From: Typha latifolia
Taxonomy: Eukaryota; Streptophyta; Magnoliopsida; Poales; Typhaceae
Length of the DNA: 64,000 bases
Direction: 5' to 3'
Assembly: GCA_019914945.1 (NCBI GenBank)
Contig: CM034109.1
Coordinates: forward strand, 2,914,001-2,978,000
Position 1 is the stretch's first letter. Every line of letters starts with the position of its first letter. Below are positions 54,066-64,000 of the stretch, piece by piece. Below the pieces are notes generated by a model. It was given only the letters and a program-made list of their open reading frames with translations. It was not told the origin of the DNA and ran no database searches. Both the position numbers and the translations under genes were made by a program.

Positions 54066-55290
54066 ATTGGGAATTTTATCACAGGCCACGAGGGCATCTC
54101 CCGGAGACACAAGAGACTAGGGCTCAATTACTAGTGGATCGACATGAACTTCATTGACGTTCACAACTACATCCGCATATGTGAAGTCTGCCAACAAGCT
54201 AAAACAGATTCGACTAGACCAACCGACCTTCTCCAACCCCTTCCTGTGCCCAAGTAGATATGGGAGGATATTTCAATGAACTTCATTGAAAGCCTACCAT
54301 CCAAGGGCAATCGATTATCATGGTAGTGGTCAATCGCCTCTCCAAATATGCACACTTCTCAACGCTCGGCCAGTCCTATACCACATGAAAGGTCGTAGAG
54401 GTCGTCGTCCACGATGTGGCTAAACTTCATAGGATACCGCGATCTATAGTGTCCAACCGAAATCTGGTGTTCACTAATTAGTTCTAGAAAAGATTCTTTC
54501 TTCTACAAGGCACAACATTTCGAATGAGCTCCATATAACATTCACAAATAGATGGGCAAATAGAGGTCTTAAACTGGTGTTTGGAGCAATACCTATAGTG
54601 CTACATTGGAGAGCAACCAAGCTAGTGGCTTCAATTTTTACCATGGGCGGAGTGAGCCTACAGCACAGTCCACTGCTTAGCCACAAGCACCATGCTGTTT
54701 GAGGCAGTTTATGGGAGGCTGCCTCCTAGCTTGGTCTCCTACGCACCAACTCGATAGACGAAACACACGGACATCGAGAAAACCTAGCAAATATGAACAC
54801 TCAGATTCGACTGCTTGGCGGTTGCATAGAATCAGATGAAGCAAATCTATAACCAACGGCACTAGGATGAAACATTCGCGATAGGAGATTGGGTTTACGT
54901 CAAACTCCAACTCTACCATCAAACCTCGGTTCGACCCATTATGAACCAAAAATTGGCACATAGGTACTTTGGGTCGTACCAACTGATTAAATAGGTAGGT
55001 GGCCTACGACTAGATTTTCCAGAAGCAGGTGCACCTAATGTCCCATGTTTCAGCTTTGTGAGCCCAAGTTGCAACCAAGACAGCTGTCACGGACATAACA
55101 TACCAGATCCAACCACACATGACTAAGAGCCCATGCCACTTCGTGTTCTAGCCAAGAAAAGGATTCGAGTGGACAAAAGATTGATCACACAAGTATAAGT
55201 TGGTCCAATGGATCAATAGGAGATTTGAGTCCGAGTTTTGAGTTGATACAACGCTTTCTAGACTTCCCACCTTGAGGATAAGGTGGCTGA
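54066..55290 (+). pseudogene. Ty3/gypsy integrase of element J
   Basis: It starts in the zinc-binding region (GHEGISRRHKRLGLNY, then ICEVCQQAK) and continues to the core (DISMNFIESL, first Asp changed to Asn; the second in shifted frame), then LPWAE.AYSTVHCLA, MLFEAVYGRLPPSL, DWVYVKLQLYHQTSVRPIMN and QKLAHRYFGSYQLIK. The tail is very decayed. It is closest to integrase of element C. Gag to RNase H are absent on the left. Numerous stops. Confidence 0.8.
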
Positions 55291-55303
55291 AAGCGTGGTG
55301 AAT

Positions 55304-55865
55304 TGATATAATCTGGATATGATCGGATCAAATCATGGAGACACTGGACTCAATGGATCGAGTCTATTTATTTTTTTAATTAATCTATAATGTAAACTCT
55401 TAAGGCAAGTCTAGTGAGGTCATGTAATCTCTTAAGGCAAGTCTAATTAAGTCATGTAAACCCTTGAAGTAAGTCTAGTTAAGTCAAGTAAGTCATTAAG
55501 AAAACTCAATTAAGTTATGTAAACTTTTAAGACAAATCAAAATTTAAGTCATGTTAGCATTTAGGATTAGTCCTAGTAGGACTCATTGAACCCAACCTCT
55601 ATATATAGAGGGGTTGGGTGTCTGTGTTAAATCATCCAAGCATTGAGAAATTATTTTAGCCTTAAGTTTATCTTAAGAGTAAAAGTAAGATAACCTAGGA
55701 GTAGAAATAAATTAATCTCATTCCATCACCACCATCGCCACCTATCGTCTTCCTCACCATCACCACCGCCATCATCCCTTTTTTCACCCTCTCTGTCTAC
55801 CATTATTCATCCTAATTGAAGCCTACACTCCCTTGTTGCGGATTGACTCTAATCGGTCTATAACA
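55304..55865 (+). repeat. 3' LTR of element J (short form of C-family LTR)
   Basis: It starts TGATATAATCTGG after a purine-rich tract and ends GGTCTATAACA. It contains GGCAAGTCTAGT-type tandem repeats (about 55395-55560) and a TATA box (CTATATATAGAGG, about 55598). 562 bp, corresponding to the second half (5474-6067) of the C LTR. Confidence 0.8.
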
Positions 55866-56664
55866 GACCTTCTCTTTTATTCATCTCATATTCCTTTTCT
55901 TTTCCTTTGTTTGATGTATCATGAGCTATTAAAGAGGAACAAACAAGAATGGTTACAACACTTGTCAAACGTGGCAAGATAGGGAAAGAAAAAAATGAGA
56001 GAAATTACTCACCTTCACTCTTTGCCGCTCGTCGTGGCTACTCATCGAATTTGTAAAGTTTTTATTTAACCTAAACTAACCCGACCCGTTGCCTCTTTCT
56101 TCCTCCTCGAGTTAGGACACCCAACACGGGTGCTAGCGATGAGAGGTTGAGGGGCAATGAGGTCGGTGATATCGACAACAAGCGACAACAGTGAGGTTGA
56201 TGGCAAGCAACGATAACAAGCTCGACGATGAGGTTGACAATGAGCAGAAGTTGCTAGGAGGGGTGCGATGTGACACCCATCGTGCCACGGGCCAATACGC
56301 CGCTGGCACGATTAAGTGCCAATTAGCACACCCCATGCTAGTCAACATGGCTATCGTTGGAGAAGAGTGTAACTCTAGGATTAATCATATGGTATAAACT
56401 TTTCTTCCACTTTCAACTATTCTTTCCTATGTTTTACTTCAATAGCTCTTTCCCTTTCTCTACTCCTTTTGTCCTACATTGAACATCAATCTGATCTACG
56501 AATGAACTCAACTAATTTAATAAACAAGCATGAATTGACACAAGTTATTTTTATATAATCTATGTTTTGACTTTTATTATGAAAGCCCTATTTGGCATGT
56601 TCACCTTAGGGCCTCAATATTTTCGTTCTTATCTTTTACCTTAGCCGTTAGATTGTCTTTAGCG
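55866..56664. other. Non-coding stretch
   Basis: I see no supported gene. A GA-rich low-complexity stretch lies at about 56130-56260. Confidence 0.35.
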
Positions 56665-56861
56665 TTCGAACGCGGAATTTCTGTTCTCTGTCGATGCGAA
56701 TGTGATGCAGGCATTCAAACGGCCTCGTTCGAATGCGATCCCTGCGTTCAAACGCACTGTGGCAAAAATTGATTTTATTGCTTCTACTAACTAGATAAAT
56801 AGGCTCATTCCCATGAACCCAATATCACGCGTAGAGCCAATATGGATCGAATCGTATCAGA
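56665..56861 (-). repeat. Gypsy LTR end fragment with TTCGAA array
   Basis: GCGTTCGAACGCGG and related sites at 56665-56755, then the complement of an LTR start (ATCGAATCGTATCA, ending at 56861). The rest of the LTR is missing beyond the array. Confidence 0.6.
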
Positions 56862-57639
56862 AAGTAATTTTAGACATAAGTACAAGAAGATAAAATATAT
56901 TTAACTGTAATAATAATATATTATTTTAATAGTAAATTCTTAAAATTATGTATATATATCACAAAATTGCTTAATAATATAACATTTAATTCCATGTCAC
57001 AAATATATTTGTAATCTAATGTTTGTACTATTTTTTTACACTAAATAAATAAAATTCAACTTAAAAAATATCAATTTTCGAATATAGCACATTTTATAAA
57101 AGGGTTGTAATTATTATTAAATAACTATTTTGAATATAGTAAAATATAAATATTTTGTACTCTTAATAACATAATATTTAATTTGATATAAAAAAATATA
57201 ACTATAAATTATCTTATTTTTAAAATAATTTTTATCTGTACTAATAAGAATTTTGATATTAATAAACCAATATGTCACATAATTAAATATTGATTCAAAG
57301 ATAAAATATTACATTTACTATTTAAACTATGTATTAATATAATCAAATATTTCTTTAAAGTATGAATTAATTTAATCAAAATTTTCTTTCTTTAAATAAC
57401 AAAATAAGAAATCTTAGAGAAAAAATAAATATATAAAGATGTAAATATTTTAATATTAATAATCTCATGTTTTTATATAAAATAACAAATATATCTTCCA
57501 TGTAGCAGCAACTTATAATGCATTGCTACTGCTTGCCTAGCATTACACACCTACTGCTTCCCTGCATTACATACCTAGAGCAATGTCAAAGCACACCAAC
57601 GAACACACCAACCAAGGCGTGATAAGATTGTTCATATGC
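56862..57639. other. AT-rich non-coding stretch
   Basis: Very AT-rich to about 57480, then a short direct repeat of CTACTGCTT...TGCATTACA... at about 57525-57575. No gene seen. Confidence 0.4.
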
Positions 57640-57644
57640 ATGTA

Positions 57645-58191
57645 TGTTACGAATCAAATCTGAAACGATTCATCCGTAGGATGACTCTGAGATTTAAGAA
57701 GTAGTAATCTCAGAAGTTAGGGTACTAATGGCTTTAGAATGAAGTTAATCAGAGATTCATATTGAAAGTTATGGTTAAAGTAGTAGAGCAAGGTCAAATA
57801 GAGCAGAACGGTAAATAACCGACGTTGCAACGGTCATCGGAGGGTGGCAGATGGCCAAGGGTGGTGGTGGACCACCGTAAAATAGGTTGGCTGGTAGAGG
57901 AACGTGGCTAGGGTTTGGAATGTCGGATGCTTCTACGGCTATGATCTAGTCCTAAAAGGATAAAATGATCTAACGGCTACGATAAAAAGATAAATACGAT
58001 AATAAATATTTAGCTAACATAAGATTCACTCAATGATTATTATGAACACATGTCCTCCTATTTATAGGAGTAAAAATCCCTAGCGGATTGGATCCACATG
58101 CCGATTATCAGATTTATTTGAAATTCAAACAAAAAGATAAAGCTAACAAACTAACTTAACTCAACTTAACTTATGTAGTCAGACTGTAACA
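57645..58191 (-). repeat. 547 bp solo LTR
   Basis: Ends TGTTACGAATC and CAGACTGTAACA, flanked by ATGTA on both sides (57640-57644 and 58192-58196), a perfect 5-bp target duplication. The TATA complement (CCTATTTATAGG, about 58064-58075) gives minus orientation. Family not identified. Confidence 0.8.
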
Positions 58192-58222
58192 ATGTATTTC
58201 ATACATAGAATATATTAATTTA

Positions 58223-59197
58223 TGTTAGGTTTTTATTTATTGGCAATTGTGTACAAAATATTCTAAGTGTATTTTTTCATGTATATGAGCTTTATATAAG
58301 TCTAGAATATCTCTGGTTTGAAAGATTCCAAGATTATTGGAGAAAAGCCGTTGAGTTCACACCGCATTCACAAACGCATTCGAACACGAGTACTGCGTTC
58401 ATATAGATAGAGAGCCGCGTTCACAAGCACGTTTGAACCCGGGTACTGCGTTCACACAGACAAAGAGCCGCGTTCACAAACGTGTTCGAACGCGGGTACT
58501 GCGTTCACACAGACCGAGAGCTGCGTTCACAAACGCGTTCGAACACAACTTGAAGAATTCAAGCTTTCGCGTTCGAACGCACTCGGGCCCGTTCGAACGC
58601 ACCTGAGATCAAGTCATGCCATTCGAACACACTCGGGCCGCGTTCGAACGCACCAACGAAGTTTGATAAAATTGGACTTTCGTGAGTACGGATAAGACTT
58701 GGATTTAGCTCTATCTTGGAGATCATATATAAGGATTGTGATGCCCTATCTCTAGGGTGGTTGAAGAAGCATTAGTGAAGGAGACTTCTTGAGGCTACAT
58801 CGGTTCTTCAACTAACAAGGTTTCACTCATCATTAAAAAGTTAATCTTTCGTTTTAAGGGTTATCTAGACGAAAGATCAATCTCAAGGGTTACTGAGGTT
58901 GGACTTCAATCACAAGAAGCAATGAATCGTGGGTTCTAGCGAGCGAGACTGAGAAGAACAAAGTCGTTTGGATCGACGGGTTGTTTTGTGAGTTAGTCTT
59001 GTAACTGCTACTATTCTAGTGATTGGTTTTGATCCGAGTTTGGATCCGTGGTTTTTTTCCGTTTGGGTTTTTCCACGTTAAAATATTAGCGTTTATCTCT
59101 GCTTTTGTTCTTAATATTTCTACGGACTTTTACTTAAGCGAACGAGTGATATCATTGCCTAGTATTTAGATACATACTTGTGTCTAGGGGTTTTTCA
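58223..59197 (+). repeat. 5' LTR of a SIRE-like Ty1/copia element
   Basis: It ends GGGGTTTTTCA at 59197 just before the primer-binding site. The start is taken at TGTTAGG (58223) and is uncertain because the 3' LTR is outside the window. It contains a TTCGAA array (58360-58650) and a TATA box (TATATAAGG, about 58726). Confidence 0.65.
58360..58660. promoter_or_regulatory. TTCGAA-palindrome array in the copia LTR
   Basis: Three to four units of about 50-60 bp share GCGTTCACA..AGCCGCGTTCACAA and CGTTCGAACGCGGGTACT; these are followed by exact GCGTTCGAACGC sites near 58569 and 58640. It ends about 65 bp before the TATA box, the same layout as the gypsy LTR arrays. Confidence 0.65.
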
Positions 59198-59198
59198 A

Positions 59199-59210
59199 TT
59201 GGTATCAGAG
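59199..59210 (+). other. Primer-binding site of the copia element
   Basis: TTGGTATCAGAG, complementary to the initiator-Met tRNA end, one base after the LTR. Confidence 0.8.
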
Positions 59211-59244
59211 TGGATGATAAACTTGTTGATAAACCGATAGAGTC

Positions 59245-59852
59245 ATGGGATAGGTCAGACTATGAAAAAGTTGGATAGAATAGCAAGGCAATAAATGCAA
59301 TTTTTAGGTGTGTTTCCTCGGAAGAATTTAGAAGAATTTCTACTTCAACGACTCAAGGTAATCTAACTAGAAAGAATTCAATTTGATGAGAAGTACAAAT
59401 TGGAACTTGAACGTGTCAAAGACCTTTTTGAACAACTTGACAATGCAAAAAATAAAATGAAGGCTGATGAAATTGAACTAGAGCGACTGAATAAGGAAGT
59501 GACATTTCTAAAAAGGAAGAACAAACTTGACGAGATTCTAAAGGCTCAAATATCAGGAAAAGACAGATATGGTGTTGGATACACTAGTAATCCAAATAAT
59601 AATAAAACTGTCTTCGTTTCTGCAGGTATACAAAAGGAAGAATATCTAAAGTCATCAACTGCATTTACAAAGCAATCCTGGATGAATGCTTCTAAACTGA
59701 AGGTGAATCTACAAACTGGTAAATCGTCAACGGCACCAAAGGTAAACTTTAGTCACACTCATCGACAAAAGGTGAGTAGAAAAGGGTTTGTTTCGACATG
59801 CTATCATTACGGCATTCTAGGGCATATTCGACCTCATTGCAAATTTTTGTAA
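59245..59852 (+). pseudogene. Ty1/copia gag, internally deleted
   Basis: The N-terminal part reads DRSDYEKVG then KAINAIFRCVSSEEFRRIS (about 59250-59345). The middle of gag is missing. From 59400 an open frame of 150 codons gives a coiled-coil-like stretch (LERVKDLFEQLDNAKNKMKA) and the knuckle CYHYGILGHIRPHC, where the second Cys of the CCHC motif is Tyr. Its stop at 59850 separates it from pol. The arrangement fits the SIRE/Maximus lineage. Confidence 0.75.
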
Positions 59853-59879
59853 AAACCTAGAAGTGCTTTCATTTATGGG

Positions 59880-60980
59880 ATGAAAACAAAGGCCATATGG
59901 GTCAAGAAAAGTGATTTGAAATGTTATGTTATGCATACAGCCTTGAAAGCTTTAAATTCTGATTTGTGGTATTTAGATAGTGACTGTTCAAGACATATGT
60001 CGGGTGACAAGTTGTTATTTTCTAATCTTGAAAAACATGAAGGGGGAGTTGTGACATTCGGAGATGGTAATTCATCCAAGGTAATAGGTAAAGGAAAGGT
60101 AAGTTCTCCGGGGGTTCCTATTCTTGAAAATGTTCTTTATGTTAAGGGCTTGAAAGCAAATCTTCTGAGTATTAGTCAATTTCGTGATGAAGATTATGAG
60201 GTAAAATTCTCCAAAAATGATTGTACTATTCTAGATCATGGTGGTAATATTATATGTTATGGATCTAGAACATCTAATAATTGCTATGTTGTTGGAACGT
60301 CATATAAACTGCAATGTAACAATGCCTCTTTCGACATTGCAAATCTTTGGCATCAACGTCTTGGACATGTGAATCACAAGGAATTATTTACTCTGTCCAA
60401 ACAAGAAGTGGTAAGAGGAATACCTAAGATGAAAGAAATGTCAAAAAGAGTGTGCGGTTCGTGTCAAATTGGAAAACAAATTCGGATCTCACATAAGAAG
60501 GTAAATGCAGCTTCCACCGACCTTGTGCTTCAATTAGTTCACATGGACTTGATGGGTCCAACAAAAACGGAAAGTCTTAGAGGTAAATGCTATATATTCT
60601 TAATGGTCGATGATTACTCCAAATATACCTGGGTTGCCTTTCTACGTGAGAAGTCTGAAACCTTTGAAGTTTTTAAATCACTATGCTTAAAATTGCAGAA
60701 TGAAAAATCTACAACCCTAGTTAGGATTCGTTCTGATCATGATAGAGAATTTGAAAATGACAATTTTTCTATATTTTGCGATTCTTTTGGTATTCAACAT
60801 GAGTTTTCAGCTCCTATAACTCCACAACAGAACGAGATTGTTGAAAGAAAGAACCGAGTTGTGCAGGAAGTGGCTAGGGTTATGCTTTACGCTAAACGGG
60901 TTACTCAAAGGTTTTAGGCGAAGGCGATCAATACAGCGGTACATGTGATAAATCGTGTTTATCTAAGACTAGGTACAAAA
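59880..60980 (+). pseudogene. Ty1/copia protease and integrase
   Basis: A 345-codon open frame (59880-60917). Protease region: LWYLDSDCSRHMSGDK, where the active-site DSG is DSD. GAG-pre-integrase and zinc site: LWHQRLGHVNHKELF with CGSCQIGKQ (His2Cys2). Core: HMDLMGPTKT (first Asp), VDDYSKYTWVAF, RSDHDREFEN (second Asp), ITPQQNEIVERKNR (Glu). All three catalytic acids are present. A stop at 60917 ends it; KAINTAVHVINRVYLRLGTK continues beyond, and the rest of the integrase C-terminus runs to about 61220 with stops. Full-length relatives are one continuous polyprotein. Confidence 0.85.
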
Positions 60981-62459
60981 ATGACTGCTTATGAAATCTA
61001 GAAAGGTAAGAAACCTAGTGTTAAATATTTTCGAATTTTTGGTAGTAAATGTTATATCTTGCGTGATCAAGAATATTTGACTAAATTTGACACTAGAAGT
61101 AGCGAAGGCATCTTCTTGGGGTATTCGAATAATAGTAGAGCCTACCGAGTATTTAATCTTAACACTTCTACTGTTATGGAATCTGCTAATGTTATGATAG
61201 ATGATTCCACGATGATTTAACTGAAGCTACTCCTATTTCTATTTCTGCAGATACATATGACGAAGAAATAGGAAAGGAACTTGATCTTGAAATTGAGAAT
61301 CAGGACGAGGACAAAGTTGAAATGAACAAAGATGACTACAACGTACCAGAACCATCTGCCAGAGTGAAATCAAATCATCCACTATCATAAGTGATCGGAG
61401 ACATGAATGAACCAATTAAGACAAGACAACAAATCTAAAGTGAAGTATCATTTACTTGTTATACATCTTCTTTTGAACCTAAAAATATGAAGGAAGCATT
61501 GTTAGATGATTCTTGGGTTAATGCTATGCAGGAGGAATTAGAGCAATTTTCTAGGAATGATGTTTGGTATTTAGTTCCTAGACCTAAGAATGTGAATGTC
61601 ATTGGAACAAAATGGATTTACAAGAATAAAAGTGATTAACATGGCAATATAGTTTGAAATAAAGCTAGACTCGTAGCATAGGGATATACTCAGGTTGAGG
61701 GTATAGATTTTGATGAGACATTTGCTCCTGTTGCTAGATTAGAATCTATTCGTATACTGCTTGCTATTGCTTGTGACTTAAAATTTAAATTGTTTCAAAT
61801 GGATGTTAAAAATGCTTTTTTGAATGGTACCCTGAATAAAGATGTTTATGTGGAACAACCGAAAGGGTTCGAAGATCAAAAATTTTCTTCTCATGTGTTT
61901 AAACTGAAAAAGGCCCTCTAAGGGCTAAAACAAGCACCAAGAGGTTGGTATGAGAAGTTGACCACTTTTTTAGTGGATGCGGGGTTCACTCGAGGTGGAG
62001 TGGACAAGACATTGTTCATTAGATGGTCGAACAAGAGTTTAGTTGTGGCATAAATATATGTGGATGGCATTGTCTTCGGGGCAACGAGTCAATCATTAGC
62101 TAAGGAGTTTGCAGATCTTATGCATAGTCATTTTGAGATGAGCATGATGGGTGAGTTAAAGTTCTTTTTTGGACTTCAAATTACTAAATTGGAAAGATGG
62201 ATATTTATCGCTCAAACCAAGTATGCTAAGGATCTTGTGACTAAATTCGGTTTAGAAAATGCAAAACATGCTAAAACTCCTATGAGTACAACTACCAAAC
62301 TAGGTAAGGATATTTTAGGAAAAAGTGTTGATCAGACACTATATAGGAGCATGATTGGTAGTATTTTGTACTTAACTGCTAATAGATCTGACATTGCATT
62401 TAGTGTCGGTGTGTGTTAGGTTTCAGTCTGAACCTAAGGAGACACATTTGTTTGCTGTG
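60981..62459 (+). pseudogene. Ty1/copia integrase tail and reverse transcriptase
   Basis: FGSKCYILRDQE and GIFLGYSNNSRAYRVF end the integrase region. The reverse transcriptase starts at about 61490 (MKEALLDDSWVNAMQEELEQ) and shows [45 protein letters not shown] and GLKQAPRGWYEKL. The catalytic site is IYVDGIVFG (YVDD changed to YVDG, about 62060). A clean frame runs from 62060 to 62419 (FFFGLQITKL, then YRSMIGSILYLTANRSDIAF). Stops elsewhere. The solo LTR at 62460 interrupts just before the RNase H. Confidence 0.85.
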
Positions 62460-63388
62460 TGATACGATTCGGACTTCACCGACATCGTCTCGAGCATGGA
62501 TTCACTTTAGGAGTGTTTTTATTTCATGTTTTAGTGTTTAATTTCTATTAAAATAAGTTTTCTGTAAGTCGCATTCGAACGCGGGTGGAGTGAGTTCGAA
62601 CGCGGTTTGTGAACGGGGTTGTAAACGTGGAGAAAAGAATGTACTGTGCGTTCGAACGCACTGTGAACGCCTGCATCGCGTTCGCAAATACCGACAGGCA
62701 CGTTCGATCACGCGTTCGAACGCCTGCATCGCGTTCGCAAATCCAGAAGATCTAATTCGGTGCGTTCGAACGCGGTCGGGCGAGTTCGAACGCGGTCGGC
62801 GAAAGTTGTGTTTTAGGGTTAATGTGAGTTGTTGGTTAGCCTATAAAAGGATGTGTAGGGCAACCAAAATTATCATGGATTGATTATTGAGATTGAGTTT
62901 TGCCTTGCCTCCTTCGTCTTCTTCGCTCCTATTCTCTCAATCCCCGACGACGCCGCTTCTAACCTCCTTTGTCCGGCTAATCACCCTAGTCCCTTAGGGG
63001 TGGCCCTCTTCTCCCCCTTCGTCCAATCTATCCAACACTTGCCCTAATCCTTCCATCAACCACAACCGTTCCACCATCACTCATCGCCGGTGCCACCACA
63101 TTAACGCCGGTCCACCACCATCCACCATTACCTAGGATCACGTGCCTCCATCCACGGATCAAAAACAGATCACCTGACCTTCGTCCACTAAACGGACGAT
63201 ATCTCGAGATCCCCAACTCCGATTTGCCTGAAACTTGATTTGTTGGAAAGCTCTTTTACGAGGCTACAACATATCAAAATCTCACGTCGATCCGACGACA
63301 GAATATTTTGGGATCTAATTTCAAACTTCCGTGCCAGATCGTATCAAGCTGGTATCAGAGCCTTAGCCCCAAAGAGAAGATCGTATCA
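62460..63388 (+). repeat. Solo gypsy LTR (H/G family) in the copia pol
   Basis: Starts TGATACGATTCGG and ends AGATCGTATCA, flanked by CTGTG on both sides (62455-62459 and 63389-63393), a perfect target duplication. It carries a TTCGAA array (62570-62800), a TATA box (CTATAAAAGG, 62841-62850), and, near its end, an internal terminus GATCGTATCA (63346) followed by a primer-binding-site copy (GCTGGTATCAGAGCC, about 63348-63362). The target duplication shows that this extra tail belongs to the LTR. Confidence 0.85.
62570..62800. promoter_or_regulatory. TTCGAA-palindrome array in the solo LTR
   Basis: The clearest array: exact GCGTTCGAACGC sites at about 62648, 62712 and 62762, alternating with GCGTTCGCAAAT and GAACGCCTGCATC spacers. 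It ends about 40 bp before the TATA box. Confidence 0.7.
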
Positions 63389-63932
63389 CTGTGAAACGTA
63401 TCATAAAATATGTCGGTGGCACAGTTGACTTAGGTATCTGGTTTACGTATGACTTGGGAGCTATCATATCTGGATACACGGATTCTGATTAGGTAGGTTC
63501 ATATGATGATAGAAAAAGTATCTCAGGTGGATGTTTTTATATTGGAAACAATCTGGTTGCTTAGCACAGTAAGAAACAAAACTCGATATCTTTATCTACT
63601 GCGGAGGCCGAGTACATTACAGCGGGAAGTTGTTGTTCTCAGTTACTATGGATGAAATAGATGGTCAAATATTACAGCATTGAACAAGATACTATGGTGC
63701 TTTATTGTGACAACATGAGTGGTATTAATATATCGAAAAATCCTGTTCAACACTCGTGTACAAAACATATTAATATCCGACATCATTTTATACGCAAGTT
63801 AGTTGAAGACAAAACAATAGCACTAGAACATGTTGAGACGGAGAAACAGTTGGGTGATCTATTTACAAAATCTTTGGATTTACAGAGATTTGAGTATCTC
63901 CGTACTTCTTTAGGGATTTGTGCTTTGGATTA
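63389..63932 (+). pseudogene. Ty1/copia RNase H
   Basis: It resumes the pol frame after the solo LTR: VKRIIKYVGGTVDLGIWFTY, then DSD.VGSYDDRKSISGGCFY, SLSTAEAEYITAGSCCSQLL, a stop, and an open frame (63661-63932) with LYCDNMSGINISKNPVQHSC, KHINIRHHFIRKLVED and LGDLFTKSLDLQRFEYLRTS. The conserved SxxSTAEAEY and CDN blocks identify the copia RNase H. Stops at several points. Confidence 0.85.
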
Positions 63933-64000
63933 ATTTTTTTTGGTTTGGTTTGTGTGTTTTTTTTATTATTTCTTTTCGTTTCTTTTTAGGTCTTCTTTAC
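63933..64000 (+). other. T-rich region after copia pol
   Basis: The sequence after the pol stop is T-rich with no polypurine tract yet, so the 3' LTR and any env-like frame lie beyond the window. Confidence 0.5.

Noticed and set aside
62570..62800. Regularly spaced palindromic repeats resembling a CRISPR array
   Set aside because: The repeats are degenerate, spacers are also related to each other, the DNA is plant nuclear, and the arrays sit in LTR promoters.
62590..62883. 97-codon Cys/Arg-rich frame, also at 17980-18225 and 20782-21006
   Set aside because: It is a translation of the TTCGAA array in the LTR; repetitive composition and LTR position explain it.

Overview
This window is eukaryotic plant nuclear DNA. 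It is a mostly non-genic, retrotransposon-dominated stretch with one clearly recognisable intact host gene. Reverse transcriptase, integrase and gag families are those of plant Ty3/gypsy chromoviruses, Ty1/copia (SIRE/Maximus-like) and an L1-type LINE, and the primer-binding sites match plant initiator-Met tRNA. The host gene is a compact, intronless, very GC-rich type I MADS-box gene (AGL61/AGL62 group) in AT-rich surroundings. That contrast suggests a monocot, but the species cannot be fixed from sequence alone.

Layout. 1-1232: 3' end of a gypsy element (A, +). 1233-3217: gag/protease and partial LTR of a gypsy element on the other strand (B). 3641-5020 and 24741-25860: one degenerate LINE, split by a 19.7 kb insertion (5021-24735, target duplication CATGT). 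That insertion is gypsy element C, itself filled by D (9591-16985, minus), E (12227-16745, a long-LTR element inside D), G (16986-18503, plus), I (18504-20173 and 24569-24678, minus) and H (20174-24563, minus, near complete but internally deleted). 26156-36076: gypsy element F (+) with two solo LTRs nested in it (28583-29972 and 31041-34051). 36077-43730: the genic island, with the MADS gene at 37071-37580, a possible last exon of a minus-strand gene near 38300, and a 2.1 kb solo LTR (39924-42014, target duplication ACAAG). About 43730-53770: a decayed PIF/Harbinger DNA transposon (Myb/SANT protein, DDE transposase and a viroplasmin/RNase H1-N domain) interrupted by a 3.37 kb solo LTR (50066-53437, target duplication AAAAG). 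53780-55865: gypsy element J (+). 57645-58191: a 547 bp solo LTR (target duplication ATGTA). 58223-64000: a SIRE-like copia element, interrupted by a gypsy solo LTR (62460-63388, target duplication CTGTG).

Almost every transposon gene is broken by stops, frameshifts or deletions; the longest open frames are gag, protease and the integrase C-terminal half of H and integrase of the copia element. The most unusual signal is an array of the 12-bp palindrome GCGTTCGAACGC and its variants. It sits just upstream of the TATA box in the LTRs of several gypsy subfamilies and also in the LTR of the unrelated copia element. A second one is LTR 3' ends that carry an embedded copy of the primer-binding site, shown to be part of the mobile unit by target-site duplications.
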